DNA of 64,000 nucleotides from Bacteroidales bacterium (GCA_028282785.1 JANQHE010000018.1:1-64000), one strand, 5' to 3'. Counted from the first letter of the stretch, positions 55,102 through 64,000 are shown. The notes: generated by a model from the sequence alone, not told the origin. Numbers and translations are program-made.

Positions 55102-56187
55102 TTATACAGATTTATATAGTTCTAAATAATTCTGTGCCATTTTATTAAGAGAAAAAAAATCTTTTAATTTATGTAATCCCTTGTTTCCCATATTTTCTTG
55201 TAATTTTGGATTATCAATTAGTTTTATTAAAGTATTCAAAAATGCATTCTGATTTTGTGAGGGAATTAAATATCCATTTATTTTATCTTCAATTATTTCC
55301 GAATTTCCACCAACATTACTGGTTATAACTGGTTTAGAATAAAACATATATTCTAGTATTGAATTAGAAATACCCTCACCGTGGCTTGGTGTGGTATATG
55401 ATAAAAGAACTCCAATATTCATGGCTAAAATAATCTCCTCAACGTTTAAAACTTTTCCTGTAAAAATTATATTTTTTTCTTCATCTTTAGATATCAAGGA
55501 TTTCATTTTCTTAAAATTTGGCCCATCGCCTATGCAGATAAACGTAATGTCTTTACGTAATTTAAGTATTTGTTTGGCAACTTGTAAAAATGTATAATAG
55601 TCCTTACCGCTTCTAAAATTCGCAACCATCCCGACCACCTTATCTGTTTTAATTTTCAGACTTTTAATTATTTGTGCGGTATTTAATCTTTTTTCTTTAT
55701 TTATATCAAATCCATTATAAATAACTTTGAATTTTTTATTATTTAATTTCTTCTTTGCCTTTAACCCTGCGTATGAATTTGAGATAACTGCGTTGGACAA
55801 GAAGAAACTAATATTATATAAAAAATATTGCCAGGGCAGATTATTTAGAGGAACGCTGCCACGAATGCAACCGTTAATATGTTTTGTCTTTGTGTATTTT
55901 GCTGCAATACCTGACATTATTGAAGAAACTAGGTCCCAACTATGTAATATATCCGGTTTTAGTAATTTAATTCTATAAATCAAAAACTTTAAAAACTTTA
56001 AAGATTTCTTATAAGAAAGAAAATAATGGATTGTAATATTTAAATTTAATACCTCCGGATATTCAATAGCCTTATTAAATAAAATAACTTCAACAGAATT
56101 GTCTACAGCAATAGCTTTCAGAAGCTCTACAAATTGTTTTTCTTTGCCTCCTCTTTTAAGAGTGTCAATTACGTAAAGAATTCGCAT
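55102..56187 (-). CDS. Glycosyltransferase family 4
   Basis: A 361-residue GT-B enzyme. ILYVIDTLKRGGKEKQFVELLKA is a typical N-terminus, ILHSWDLVSSIMSGIAAKY the N-lobe motif, KVIYNGFDINKEK the junction, VGMVANFRSGKDYYTFL the C-lobe start, and HGEGISNSILEYMFYSKPVI the E-x7-E nucleotide-sugar site. It is expected to add one sugar of the repeat unit on the cytoplasmic membrane face. It is separated by 6 bases from the next upstream glycosyltransferase gene. Confidence 0.92.
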   Translation of the reverse strand: MRILYVIDTLKRGGKEKQFVELLKAIAVDNSVEVILFNKAIEYPEVLNLNITIHYFLSYKKSLKFLKFLIYRIKLLKPDILHSWDLVSSIMSGIAAKYTKTKHINGCIRGSVPLNNLPWQYFLYNISFFLSNAVISNSYAGLKAKKKLNNKKFKVIYNGFDINKEKRLNTAQIIKSLKIKTDKVVGMVANFRSGKDYYTFLQVAKQILKLRKDITFICIGDGPNFKKMKSLISKDEEKNIIFTGKVLNVEEIILAMNIGVLLSYTTPSHGEGISNSILEYMFYSKPVITSNVGGNSEIIEDKINGYLIPSQNQNAFLNTLIKLIDNPKLQENMGNKGLHKLKDFFSLNKMAQNYLELYKSV

Positions 56188-56193
56188 CGAAAT

Positions 56194-57330
56194 CTATCTA
56201 TTTTCAATTTTATTAATAAACGTTTTTGCTAAATTTATAGGGTTATGATGGTTTTTAACATAGCTAATACAATTGGTTTGCATTTCATTATGTGATTTTG
56301 AATTTAATTTATCAAGCTCTTTTATTAAATTTCTAAGATTATCTTTAACTATTCCTAAACTATTTTTTTTAATTATATTATCTGGATCAACTTTTGTTGT
56401 TGTAAATACTGGTGTGCCAAAACAAAAGGCTTCCAAAAATGTATTTGAAAAACCTTCATAATGGGAAGTATTTAATAAGCAAATAGCATTAGAAAAAAAA
56501 TCTTCTTTTTGTGAGTTTCCAATAAAACCAACAAATTCAACATTATTACATTCTTTTAATTTTGAAATTGCGGATTGTGTAATATGGTCTATATGGTAGC
56601 TATTTACTCCTGCGATTTTAAAATTAAAGGTTGATAAATTTTGAACTAATTCCAATAAGCCATTTAAATTCTTCTGGTGCTGAAATATACCAATCCATGC
56701 AATATATTTGCGATAATTAAAAGGATGAAAACTAGTTTCATATAGAAAGCTTAATTTAATAGGATTATATATTTTAAAAATAGATTTGGTTGGAAACTTT
56801 TTCTTAAAGTTTAAGAATTGATAATTATTCTGACAAGCAATAAATTTTGCTCTTTTTAACCCGATATTATAACCTAATCGTTCTTTTAAATTCAACCTCT
56901 TTTTATATCTATCATCTGAATCAATGTCATTGGCAGATCTAAAAATAAATTTAGATCCAACAATCTGTGATATAATTGCAGCTAGTGCTGTGTTGAAACC
57001 AGAACAAGCTTGGTAAATATAACAAGGCTTATATTTTAAAATAGCAGAAAAAAGTAGGGGTATACGGTAAAAAATAAATCTAAATTTAGGAATGCCTTTA
57101 TTTTCATCATAGATTTTAATAAAAGTAATATTGGGATCATTACAGATAATATTTTCATAGTTATTTTCGAAAACAAGGATTCCAATGTTATAATTATTTT
57201 TAACAAATCCTTCAACCCATGAGAATTGTTGCGTTGCTGCTCCTCCTACCACTTTATTTTTTGACGTATATAAGTATTGAAGATGTAAGTCAAAAAATAA
57301 TATTTTCTTTTTTTTGGATGATTCGTTCAT
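56194..57330 (-). CDS. Glycosyltransferase family 4
   Basis: A 378-residue GT-B glycosyltransferase. N-lobe features include KNKVVGGAATQQFSWVEGF and FIFRSANDIDSDDRYKKRL; the C-lobe has YIAWIGIFQHQKNLNGLLELV and SHYEGFSNTFLEAFCFGTPVF. Its start overlaps the end of the polymerase gene by 41 bases in another frame. The next in-frame ATG is far downstream, so this long overlap appears real rather than a wrong start. The lysine-rich SSKKKKILFF N-terminus is only an aid to membrane association, if anything. Confidence 0.9.
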   Translation of the reverse strand: MNESSKKKKILFFDLHLQYLYTSKNKVVGGAATQQFSWVEGFVKNNYNIGILVFENNYENIICNDPNITFIKIYDENKGIPKFRFIFYRIPLLFSAILKYKPCYIYQACSGFNTALAAIISQIVGSKFIFRSANDIDSDDRYKKRLNLKERLGYNIGLKRAKFIACQNNYQFLNFKKKFPTKSIFKIYNPIKLSFLYETSFHPFNYRKYIAWIGIFQHQKNLNGLLELVQNLSTFNFKIAGVNSYHIDHITQSAISKLKECNNVEFVGFIGNSQKEDFFSNAICLLNTSHYEGFSNTFLEAFCFGTPVFTTTKVDPDNIIKKNSLGIVKDNLRNLIKELDKLNSKSHNEMQTNCISYVKNHHNPINLAKTFINKIENR

Positions 57331-58513
57331 AAAAAACTAAATATGCAATAACGGAAAGTTGAACTGATAAATATAAATTGTAAAACATTAATGGCATGAA
57401 TCCTGCGATTAATAATAAAAGTGGAGTTTGTTTTTTAAAAGTTTGAAAATTTGTTACAAAGAGTTTTTTAAGAAAACTTAAATAAAGAATAAAGAAAAAT
57501 ATACCATGCGATGCTAATATTTGTGTATATGAAAAATTACTTTCAGTTATTCCTTCCAAGAGCCCTCTAGCGGCATAATAATACCCTACACCAACCCAAG
57601 GATTATTTATAAAGTTATTCCAGGTTGCTATTATTTGAAGACCTCGACCTTGATATAAGGATGTTTCTTCATATCTTTCATAGATATGAAATTTTGAAAA
57701 ATAACTTTCAAGGTTAATATTCAGGGTAAAAAATAACGCAATGAAAAAGCCAATAAATATTAGTTTATAAAATGTTTTAGGTTTTTTCCAATTATAAAAT
57801 AGATATATAAATATTCCAATTAAACTTATTGCAAACGCACCTCTTGTTGAGTGAATAATTATTATAAATAAATAGAGCAATATATTAACCCAAAACCATA
57901 AATTACTAATGTGCAAGTTGAAAATTTTAATATTTCTCATTTTCATTATAATTAAAAGAAAAATCCCAAAACTTAACTGAAGAGAGATTCTATTAATATG
58001 AAAAGATTTACTCATTATTCTTTCATTTTGTATAGTGCCTGATGACAAGTCTGTAAGTATATTGATATTTATTATACCAAGATAACCTAAAAGAATTACA
58101 ATAAATATGAATACTGTGCAATAGTATGCTATTTGAATTACCTTCTTATAAAGTTCATAATTCTTGGCTAAATTCACCATTAATAAGAAATACCAATAAA
58201 TATAAGAAAAACCCAACAAAGCACTATATATTGGTTTTGCATTTAATCTAAATATATTGGATTCCATTATAATATAAAAAAATGCGAAAATTGTATAAAT
58301 AAATAAATATGGAAGCCTTGTCTTCTTGTTGGAAATAGCAATGACTATCATGGTTGGTATATAAACAAATATCCCCTCGGTGAATCTTAAATCAAAGTTA
58401 AAGTATATCTGGGTTAATTTTGAAATATCACTTGGAACACGGAATATCCAGAGAATTATCAATAAAATGGATATAAACCTTAATTGTTCTATTTGTTTTT
58501 TATCTATTATCAT
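57290..58513 (-). CDS. O-antigen polymerase/ligase-like membrane protein (Wzy type)
   Basis: A 407-residue polytopic membrane protein with about 10-12 hydrophobic helices and a larger loop between the late helices. The motif IIHSTRGAFAISLIGIFIYL and the loop sequence GRGLQIIATWNNFINNPWVGVGYYYA match the Wzy/WaaL/RfaL superfamily. Because it sits with a Wzx flippase and no lipid A ligase context, a repeat-unit polymerase (Wzy) is the best call. It overlaps the flippase gene by 4 bases and the glycosyltransferase by 41. Confidence 0.85.
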   Translation of the reverse strand: MIIDKKQIEQLRFISILLIILWIFRVPSDISKLTQIYFNFDLRFTEGIFVYIPTMIVIAISNKKTRLPYLFIYTIFAFFYIIMESNIFRLNAKPIYSALLGFSYIYWYFLLMVNLAKNYELYKKVIQIAYYCTVFIFIVILLGYLGIININILTDLSSGTIQNERIMSKSFHINRISLQLSFGIFLLIIMKMRNIKIFNLHISNLWFWVNILLYLFIIIIHSTRGAFAISLIGIFIYLFYNWKKPKTFYKLIFIGFFIALFFTLNINLESYFSKFHIYERYEETSLYQGRGLQIIATWNNFINNPWVGVGYYYAARGLLEGITESNFSYTQILASHGIFFFILYLSFLKKLFVTNFQTFKKQTPLLLLIAGFMPLMFYNLYLSVQLSVIAYLVFYERIIQKKENIIF

Positions 58514-59793
58514 TGATTTTTTATAACATATTTTTTATAAAAGAGAGTGTAATAAAAAGAAATTATTGGTAAATAAAAAATAGAATAACTAATAATGGCA
58601 ATATATATGAATTTACTCAAAGTTAACAAACTGTAATAGTTAACTAAAAAGCAGAGGATTAAAAGAGATAGCGTTCCAGATAATCTTACAGCCGACACTA
58701 AAACTTGCTTGTTAATAAGTTTTGAATTCAGTATGGCAACTGCATAATTGTCTGCTAATTGCAAGGGCAAAGTAAAGAGAATAATTTGAAAGTAGCTTAT
58801 CCCGTCATGCCATTTTGGTAAAATCAAGGGTATAAGATATTCGAGAACAAACCAAAATAGAGGTATTGCCGCAAATGAAACTAAAAGTAATAGTCCGGTT
58901 TCTTTTAACACAATTTTATGAACCCCAACATATTTTTTTTTTGCCAGGAATTCATAAAGATCTTGTTTTCTGACTTTTATTGCTGATTTAAGTAGTATTA
59001 CTATATTGCTCACCACCATTGTTCCGAAACCATAAAAACCCAAAGCTACAGAACCAATAAATTTCAATAAAAGAATTCTTTCAGCATAAACCAAAGACCC
59101 GTTAGAAAGATTAATAAAAACGAAAGGTAAACTTATTGGTAGTATTTTTTTAAGCTCTTTAATGTTGAATAAAAATTTATATTGAAATTTAACCGTTTTT
59201 TTCAAAATTAGAATACTAGATATTGAATCAATTATTCCAGATAAAAGAACAGCATAAATTTTAAGATATGGAACAAATATAATAACAAGTATTGCAGTAA
59301 TAATGCCTATAATCATAGAACTATAAGCTAAAAGCTTATAATTTTTTTGGATTATTCCTTCCGTTGAAAATATTCCATTTATTTTTGTTAGAAATAAACC
59401 GGTTGAGGCAATAAGAACTAAAATCGAAACTTGAGATGATGTAATAAATAGAATACTTATGCAACCAATAATAAGGAGTAAAAGAGATAAAATTATTTCA
59501 AATGAATAAATAACATTTCTTAAATAATCAGCTTGTTCATAATCCTCTTTTCCAATAGCATGGCCAATTTCTCTTTGTGCAACAGGCTTTAATCCTAAAG
59601 AACCATACTTATTTAATTTTTGAATTAAATCAATGGACTGCAGCAATCCATAATCTGCAGGGCCTAAGTATTTTGCAACAAAATAGCTTCGCACGAGCCT
59701 TATTGGATATAATATTAGAGTCGAGCCTGTGGTCAATAAAAAATCTTTAAAACGACGTTTTTTAATGAAAGAGAAATTGAAATTTGGTTTCAA
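58510..59793 (-). CDS. Polysaccharide flippase (Wzx/MATE-type)
   Basis: A 427-residue polytopic membrane protein of the polysaccharide-transport MOP superfamily, with about 12 helices. The N-terminus FIKKRRFKDFLLTTGSTLILYPIRLVRSYFVAKYLGPADYGLL is a standard family start. It should flip undecaprenyl-linked repeat units to the periplasm. The start is TTG (minus strand 59793-59791), one base after the stop of the preceding gene; no ATG exists until far into the protein. The downstream polymerase overlaps it by 4 bases. Confidence 0.9.
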   Translation of the reverse strand: MKPNFNFSFIKKRRFKDFLLTTGSTLILYPIRLVRSYFVAKYLGPADYGLLQSIDLIQKLNKYGSLGLKPVAQREIGHAIGKEDYEQADYLRNVIYSFEIILSLLLLIIGCISILFITSSQVSILVLIASTGLFLTKINGIFSTEGIIQKNYKLLAYSSMIIGIITAILVIIFVPYLKIYAVLLSGIIDSISSILILKKTVKFQYKFLFNIKELKKILPISLPFVFINLSNGSLVYAERILLLKFIGSVALGFYGFGTMVVSNIVILLKSAIKVRKQDLYEFLAKKKYVGVHKIVLKETGLLLLVSFAAIPLFWFVLEYLIPLILPKWHDGISYFQIILFTLPLQLADNYAVAILNSKLINKQVLVSAVRLSGTLSLLILCFLVNYYSLLTLSKFIYIAIISYSIFYLPIISFYYTLFYKKYVIKNQ

Positions 59794-59794
59794 G

Positions 59795-60874
59795 CTAGTT
59801 AATTAATTTTATTAATCTGTTTGCAAATTCGACCATACCGTTTTCAGATAGAATATGTTTATATAGGTTCTGCGCATTTATTGCAATTTGCTCGCGTTGT
59901 TCTTTTTCTTTCAAATAAAAATCAATTTTTTGATTTAAGTCGTTTAAATCCCAGTTAAAAGGAACATAAGTATTATTTGCAACAAATAAATTGGGCCAGG
60001 TAAGCATGTGTCCCATGGATGGTTTTAATAGAGTCGCACCACAAATTATTATTTCGAAATCACGAAGTGTAATTTCTCCTAAACCAAAAGGGCCAACAGC
60101 AACTTTGGATAGAGCTAACTCGTCAAAATATGCCTGTAATGAAACTACTGTGTTGTCTGAATTGAATTTTGATACAATGTGATTAATTGCTTTTCTGTGT
60201 GTCACAATAGATGTTCTGGTATGGTTTAAACTTACTCGATTTGATAATGCTATTGTTCTTTCATTTTTTGGATTTACGAAATCCACATTGATTTTTTTAA
60301 CCCAATCTTTGCCTAAGAAAGGCCTTAGCCTGTTATAATATTTATTGAACTTGTTATTTCGGTATTTTGTATAATTTTCAAAACAAGTATTCCATGAAAT
60401 ATCAATTTTATGTAAAAGGCTTTCTTCCGGTATAAAATAGTCTGTTTCTTGCTCATTTGAATCATATAGTTCCTTAAAATAATCTGTAAAAATCCTTCCA
60501 GTGTTAAACTTTTTTAAATAAAGGTTTTTGTCTTTAAATACCTGGTTTTTAAAATATTTTTTAACATAGGGTAATACTTTAAATTGTGTGCTCCATGTAC
60601 TATCGGAAATATCAAACCAGAAAATTTCAATATTTCTGGATGCAATTCGAGTTAATAAATTGAAAATGAAATCCTCATTATCACTCCAATAGTGTTTTAA
60701 AACTTTAGAGTTGATAAATAGTATGTTTGTATCCTCTGAAATATTTTTTATGTTAAAAACAAATTTAACTTTATAACCAATTGATTTTAGATATTTAGAA
60801 GAATGAAGAAGAGGAAAATTAAAAGCTCTTGAGTTTGGACTATCGTTATTGGTTAAAACCGTTATTTTATTCAT
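59795..60874 (-). CDS. Glycosyltransferase-like protein
   Basis: A 359-residue protein, more divergent than its neighbours. The N-terminal half has no clear motif (LTNNDSPNSRAFNFPLLHSSKYLKSIGYKV is GT-B-like in position). The C-terminal half contains VAVGPFGLGEITLRDFEIIICGATLLKPSM, which resembles the nucleotide-sugar-binding C-lobe of GT-B spore/surface glycan transferases (CgeB-like), where a Glu/Asp within RDFE...GA contacts the sugar. The call rests on this and on context. It overlaps the neighbouring glycosyltransferase by 8 bases. Confidence 0.65.
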   Translation of the reverse strand: MNKITVLTNNDSPNSRAFNFPLLHSSKYLKSIGYKVKFVFNIKNISEDTNILFINSKVLKHYWSDNEDFIFNLLTRIASRNIEIFWFDISDSTWSTQFKVLPYVKKYFKNQVFKDKNLYLKKFNTGRIFTDYFKELYDSNEQETDYFIPEESLLHKIDISWNTCFENYTKYRNNKFNKYYNRLRPFLGKDWVKKINVDFVNPKNERTIALSNRVSLNHTRTSIVTHRKAINHIVSKFNSDNTVVSLQAYFDELALSKVAVGPFGLGEITLRDFEIIICGATLLKPSMGHMLTWPNLFVANNTYVPFNWDLNDLNQKIDFYLKEKEQREQIAINAQNLYKHILSENGMVEFANRLIKLIN

Positions 60875-62090
60875 TGATTGTCGATTTCAGTATTTCTATT
60901 TCTTTTTCAATTCTTTCTTCCCAATCCAGTAGTATTTTATTTGCCAGCAATGATGATTGATCTTTATTTTTTTGCACAACATTTGGATTTGTAATTAAAT
61001 GTTCCAATTCTTTTGTAAGCTCAACCTCACAATTATATCTATCAATAGTAATTATACCGCCATTTAAATATTTATTTGTGGACAAGTCCCTTGATTCATT
61101 ATAATCTGGTTTAAAACTAACAATACAATTTTGTCCATATAATGCTTCCAAAACCGTGTTAGAAAGATTTCCCAAATAATTTAAAGAAACATAGATATCA
61201 GATACCAAATAATATGAATAAATATCAGCATGAGGAATAGAACCGTTTAGAATAATGTTAGGAAAATCCTTTAATGTGTTTTTTATTGAATAAAAATATG
61301 TTCCATCACCAATTATGATTGCAAAAAATTTTTGATTTAATTCGTTAAGTTTAATGATTGATTTAACGAATTCATGTATTCCTTTATCGGCTTCTAGTCT
61401 TCCAACAAATAATATAATTGGAATGCCTTGGAGAATATTATGCTTCTTTCTTATATCAATTGAATTACAAAAGCTCTTTTTACTTATACCATTTAACATG
61501 ACTGTTTTTGGAGTAGAGGGTGAAGTGTATTTTTCTAAAAATTGGAATACAGGAGTTCCATCTTCACTTGAAATAATGTGATCAAATTTAACTTTAAAAC
61601 TATAATACCTAATAAAATTCCTAATTTTGTAATACCTATTTTTAAATAGAACAAAATGTGTTGTAATTCCATGTAATCTTAAAACTACTTTTTTTTGAGT
61701 AAATATTTTAAATAGAGCTCCAATAAATACATTTGCTCTGTCTACATAAATAATATTATAATTATTCTTTTTACATAAACGATAACTAAATATAAAATTA
61801 GAAATGCTGAAAGCTAAATTCGAGAATATCTTAAATACTAAAACATTATCAAGTTTAGATAAAATATTTGGTTTATTTAATATGTGAAAATCTGCAATAA
61901 AGGGCTTTACCTTCACTATTTTATAATTGTTATTGTCGTTGTTTATGAGAATGCTATCGAATAGTATGTTGGTTTTATGAAGTTTTTCGAAAAGCTTCGA
62001 AATAGCCGGCATACCTTCCGGATTCCAGGATTTTTCATATACAGATTTTCTTAGTGCGGAGTAAAAACTTGTAATGAATAAAACTTTCAC
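60867..62090 (-). CDS. Glycosyltransferase family 4
   Basis: A 407-residue GT-B enzyme. Recognisable parts: VLFITSFYSALRKS at the N-terminus, YRLCKKNNYNIIYVDRANVFIGAL, VVLRLHGITTHFV, VMLNGISKKSF, ILFVGRLEADKGIHEFVKSI and SLNYLGNLSNTVLEALYGQNCIV, the GT4 donor site. The start is GTG: the junction GTGA overlaps the stop of the preceding asparagine-synthase-like gene by 4 bases, a coupled arrangement. Confidence 0.9.
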   Translation of the reverse strand: MKVLFITSFYSALRKSVYEKSWNPEGMPAISKLFEKLHKTNILFDSILINNDNNNYKIVKVKPFIADFHILNKPNILSKLDNVLVFKIFSNLAFSISNFIFSYRLCKKNNYNIIYVDRANVFIGALFKIFTQKKVVLRLHGITTHFVLFKNRYYKIRNFIRYYSFKVKFDHIISSEDGTPVFQFLEKYTSPSTPKTVMLNGISKKSFCNSIDIRKKHNILQGIPIILFVGRLEADKGIHEFVKSIIKLNELNQKFFAIIIGDGTYFYSIKNTLKDFPNIILNGSIPHADIYSYYLVSDIYVSLNYLGNLSNTVLEALYGQNCIVSFKPDYNESRDLSTNKYLNGGIITIDRYNCEVELTKELEHLITNPNVVQKNKDQSSLLANKILLDWEERIEKEIEILKSTINE

Positions 62091-63652
62091 AAATTTTTCT
62101 TTAAATAGGTTTCAACAAGAAAAGAATTAATGTTCTGATAATTATTTCTTTTACGAAGAAAAGTAAGGTAATCATATATACCATACCAACCCATTTTATC
62201 ATTGAAATAAACGATATATTTTTTCTTTAAGCTATTAATTTTTGACTTTACCAATTGCTTTAAATCTAAAATGTTCGTTTTTTTAACTGATTCAGATAAA
62301 GATGAACTAGCATATGGTATATCCTCAAATAGTTTTATTTCGTCATGTTTTTTTAGTAAAATTAAATAGAGTGTTTTTTTTACTTTGAGAGTTAGTGGAA
62401 TTTTTAACCAAAAATCAACTAATTCTCGATCCCAAAGTGGCAGGTACCACGAGTACTTGAAGAAATCATATGCTCTAACCGAATTAACTATGAACTTTGA
62501 TTGTCGCTCCTGCCAATCAAATAATTCCATCAGAAATGCGTGATCCATTTTTTCAGGATGATATTGAATAAATTCAGTTACGCAAGTTTTAACTGCTAAT
62601 TGTTCTTTGGTGCTTGAATTTTTAAAATTTAAAAGCCTAAAATGTTTACCAATAATTTTTTTTGATAAAAATTCAATGTTTTGATTTTTTGGATTTATAA
62701 ATTCTTGAGGAACATGGCCGCCACTAATGAAATCACCCGTATGACCTGGAATTATAATAGAATCGTCTGGTATAATTTTGTTTTTTTTTAACTCATATAC
62801 TGCTAACAAATCCTGAATATGTGGGAGTGAAGACAAATTGTCAGCAAATTGGAAATATTGCTTAAAGACGTTGCTTTTTTTAAAATTACGCCACTTCTTA
62901 TTTGAATATTCAATAAAATGCCAAATATAACCAAGTTTTTTTGCGATTTCCTGACTTTTAATCGACTCTAAATTACCTTTTTTACCGTAAGAATAACAAA
63001 TGACATTTTTATAATTAAGCTTTTTTAATTCTGATACAATAAGCCGGGAATCTATACCGCCACTTAATGGAATTAACAAGGTTTTGCCATTTGCATAACT
63101 AATAAGCCTTTTAAATATTTGCTTTAGTAATCTGTTATGTTTATTAGGTAGGTGTGTGATGCTAACAGATTCGGGATAGGTAATATATTTAAAATAACTG
63201 GTAGTACTGTATTCAAATATACCTTGATTATATACTCCTTCAAGAATACAGCCAGGTAATAATTGTTTAATATTTACATTTAGTGTTTTATTTCCAGAGG
63301 TAAATCCAGAATAACGAAATTCGTTTATGGCATTTTGACCATAAGATTTATCAACATATTTTTCCAGTATTCTGGCATTATCGCTTAGAAAAATTCCTGT
63401 TTTGTTAACAGAATAAAAAACCGGATAGCTTCTTACAATATCTGTGCAAGCAAAAACTTTATCTTTATTTATAAAAACAAAACTAAACTGTCCGTTCTGA
63501 GGTATTCTAATTTTACTATGTAAAAACTCCTTAAATAAATTGTTGAAATTTCCAATAGCATTACCTTCCCAAAAGAAACCATTATATAAAAGAACTTTAC
63601 CATCTTTTTTAAGGATAGATCCTGCCCAGTGCCATATAATATTATTTGACAT
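62087..63652 (-). CDS. Asparagine synthase-related protein (second copy)
   Basis: A 521-residue protein. The N-terminal ~170 residues form a degenerate class II glutamine-amidotransferase-like domain (QFSFVFINKDKVFACTDIVRSYPVFY), and the C-terminal domain has the PP-loop TLLIPLSGGIDSRLIVSEL (near residues 191-209), which binds ATP. The start is MSNNIIWHWAG with no Met-Cys, so the glutaminase nucleophile is missing. It is only distantly similar to the copy at 53340-55097. It may amidate or acylate a sugar acid in the glycan. It starts 2 bases after the partial ORF at the right edge and overlaps the next GT by 4. Confidence 0.85.
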   Translation of the reverse strand: MSNNIIWHWAGSILKKDGKVLLYNGFFWEGNAIGNFNNLFKEFLHSKIRIPQNGQFSFVFINKDKVFACTDIVRSYPVFYSVNKTGIFLSDNARILEKYVDKSYGQNAINEFRYSGFTSGNKTLNVNIKQLLPGCILEGVYNQGIFEYSTTSYFKYITYPESVSITHLPNKHNRLLKQIFKRLISYANGKTLLIPLSGGIDSRLIVSELKKLNYKNVICYSYGKKGNLESIKSQEIAKKLGYIWHFIEYSNKKWRNFKKSNVFKQYFQFADNLSSLPHIQDLLAVYELKKNKIIPDDSIIIPGHTGDFISGGHVPQEFINPKNQNIEFLSKKIIGKHFRLLNFKNSSTKEQLAVKTCVTEFIQYHPEKMDHAFLMELFDWQERQSKFIVNSVRAYDFFKYSWYLPLWDRELVDFWLKIPLTLKVKKTLYLILLKKHDEIKLFEDIPYASSSLSESVKKTNILDLKQLVKSKINSLKKKYIVYFNDKMGWYGIYDYLTFLRKRNNYQNINSFLVETYLKKNL

Positions 63653-63654
63653 AT

Positions 63655-64000
63655 CTATAAAACAGGTATTTTATGGTTTGTTTTATAATTAACTAGGTAC
63701 ATATTTTTAGGGTATACTTTACTGTAAGAAATATTATCGGGTAGAGCATACAAAATTTCATAGTCGTTCAAATAATGTTTATTTAAAAAGTTAGGTTCAA
63801 TTTTCAGGGATTTATTCGAATGAATTGCTTGAACCATATTAATAGGAATGTTTATATAGACAGGATTTTCATTACATATTCCATATTTGTATAAATTTCT
63901 TTTACGAATATATTTAACCATAAATTGTTCAAGACTATTCGGATTACAATAGAATACTTTCCTAAGTATATCTTTTAGATAATTTTTCTCATACACATGT
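63655..64000 (-). CDS. Unknown protein of the polysaccharide locus (5' partial)
   Basis: The minus-strand frame is open to the window edge, so the ORF track's GTG start at 63996 is probably internal. The visible 113+ residues show no motif I can assign. They contain basic stretches (VKYIRKRNLYKYG) and a C-terminus NYKTNHKIPVL. It lies 2 bases before the second asparagine-synthase-like gene and so is likely part of the same transcript. Confidence 0.6.
   Translation of the reverse strand, partial: HVYEKNYLKDILRKVFYCNPNSLEQFMVKYIRKRNLYKYGICNENPVYINIPINMVQAIHSNKSLKIEPNFLNKHYLNDYEILYALPDNISYSKVYPKNMYLVNYKTNHKIPVL

Noticed and set aside
57290-57330. Frameshift or wrong start at the 41-base overlap of polymerase and glycosyltransferase
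   Set aside because: Both proteins are complete around the overlap, and no later in-frame ATG keeps the glycosyltransferase N-lobe; overlapping genes are the rule in this operon.

Overview
This 64-kb window comes from an AT-rich member of the Bacteroidota, most likely a marine or anoxic Bacteroidales/Marinilabiliales-type lineage. The phylum call rests on three things. First, there is a type IX secretion (T9SS) locus: a giant adhesin with a gliding-type (CHU_C, type B) C-terminal domain, a PorP/SprF protein and a PorE-like OmpA protein. Second, most starts lack Shine-Dalgarno sequences, and a few TAnnTTTG-type promoter motifs can be seen. Third, the cyclophilin carries an insertion and the exopolysaccharide genes are of Bacteroidota type. 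The order-level placement is inference. No rRNA, tRNA, CRISPR array or insertion sequence was recognised.

Layout. 1-8.9 kb holds housekeeping and regulation: a cyclophilin (5' end cut off) with pheS, an OsmC protein, a Crp/Fnr regulator, ruvB with a cupin, a MORN-repeat exported protein, nadA, a 590-bp non-coding gap, rpiB, an Rrf2 regulator and a VanZ-like protein. 8.98-17.6 kb is a tight plus-strand operon: a glycosyltransferase fused to a C-terminal phosphodiester-glycosidase (NAGPA) domain, hemW, a multi-PAS NarX-type histidine kinase and a receiver-only response regulator. A related glycosyltransferase converges on it. 18.9-22.5 kb has a periplasmic rhodanese, a LapA-like protein and a hybrid PAS kinase. 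22.6-29.5 kb is a tetR-tolC-adaptor-RND efflux operon with a strong terminator and repeated candidate operators. 29.7-43.9 kb has a TPR histidine kinase and HTH response regulator, followed by the adhesin, PorP/SprF and PorE-like genes. 44.0-44.6 kb is an NQO-type oxidoreductase.

44.6-64 kb, all on the minus strand, is a surface-polysaccharide locus running off the right edge. It has a Wzi-like barrel protein, an unusual phosphoglycosyl transferase, a deacetylase, a decayed methyltransferase pseudogene not in the ORF track, a DUF354 protein, a FemAB-like acyltransferase, four GT4 glycosyltransferases and one more divergent glycosyltransferase-like protein, an ATP-grasp enzyme, two asparagine-synthase-like proteins lacking the N-terminal cysteine, a Wzy-like polymerase and a Wzx flippase. 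Most of these genes overlap or nearly touch, suggesting co-transcription. The parts describe a Wzx/Wzy-type pathway whose glycan may be decorated with amides or amino acids.

The most unusual items are the glycosyltransferase-NAGPA fusion and its operon, the four amide-forming-type enzymes of the glycan locus, the phosphoglycosyl transferase without the usual membrane helix next to its catalytic core, and the methyltransferase pseudogene. All calls come from reading the sequence and remembering family features. No database search was run.
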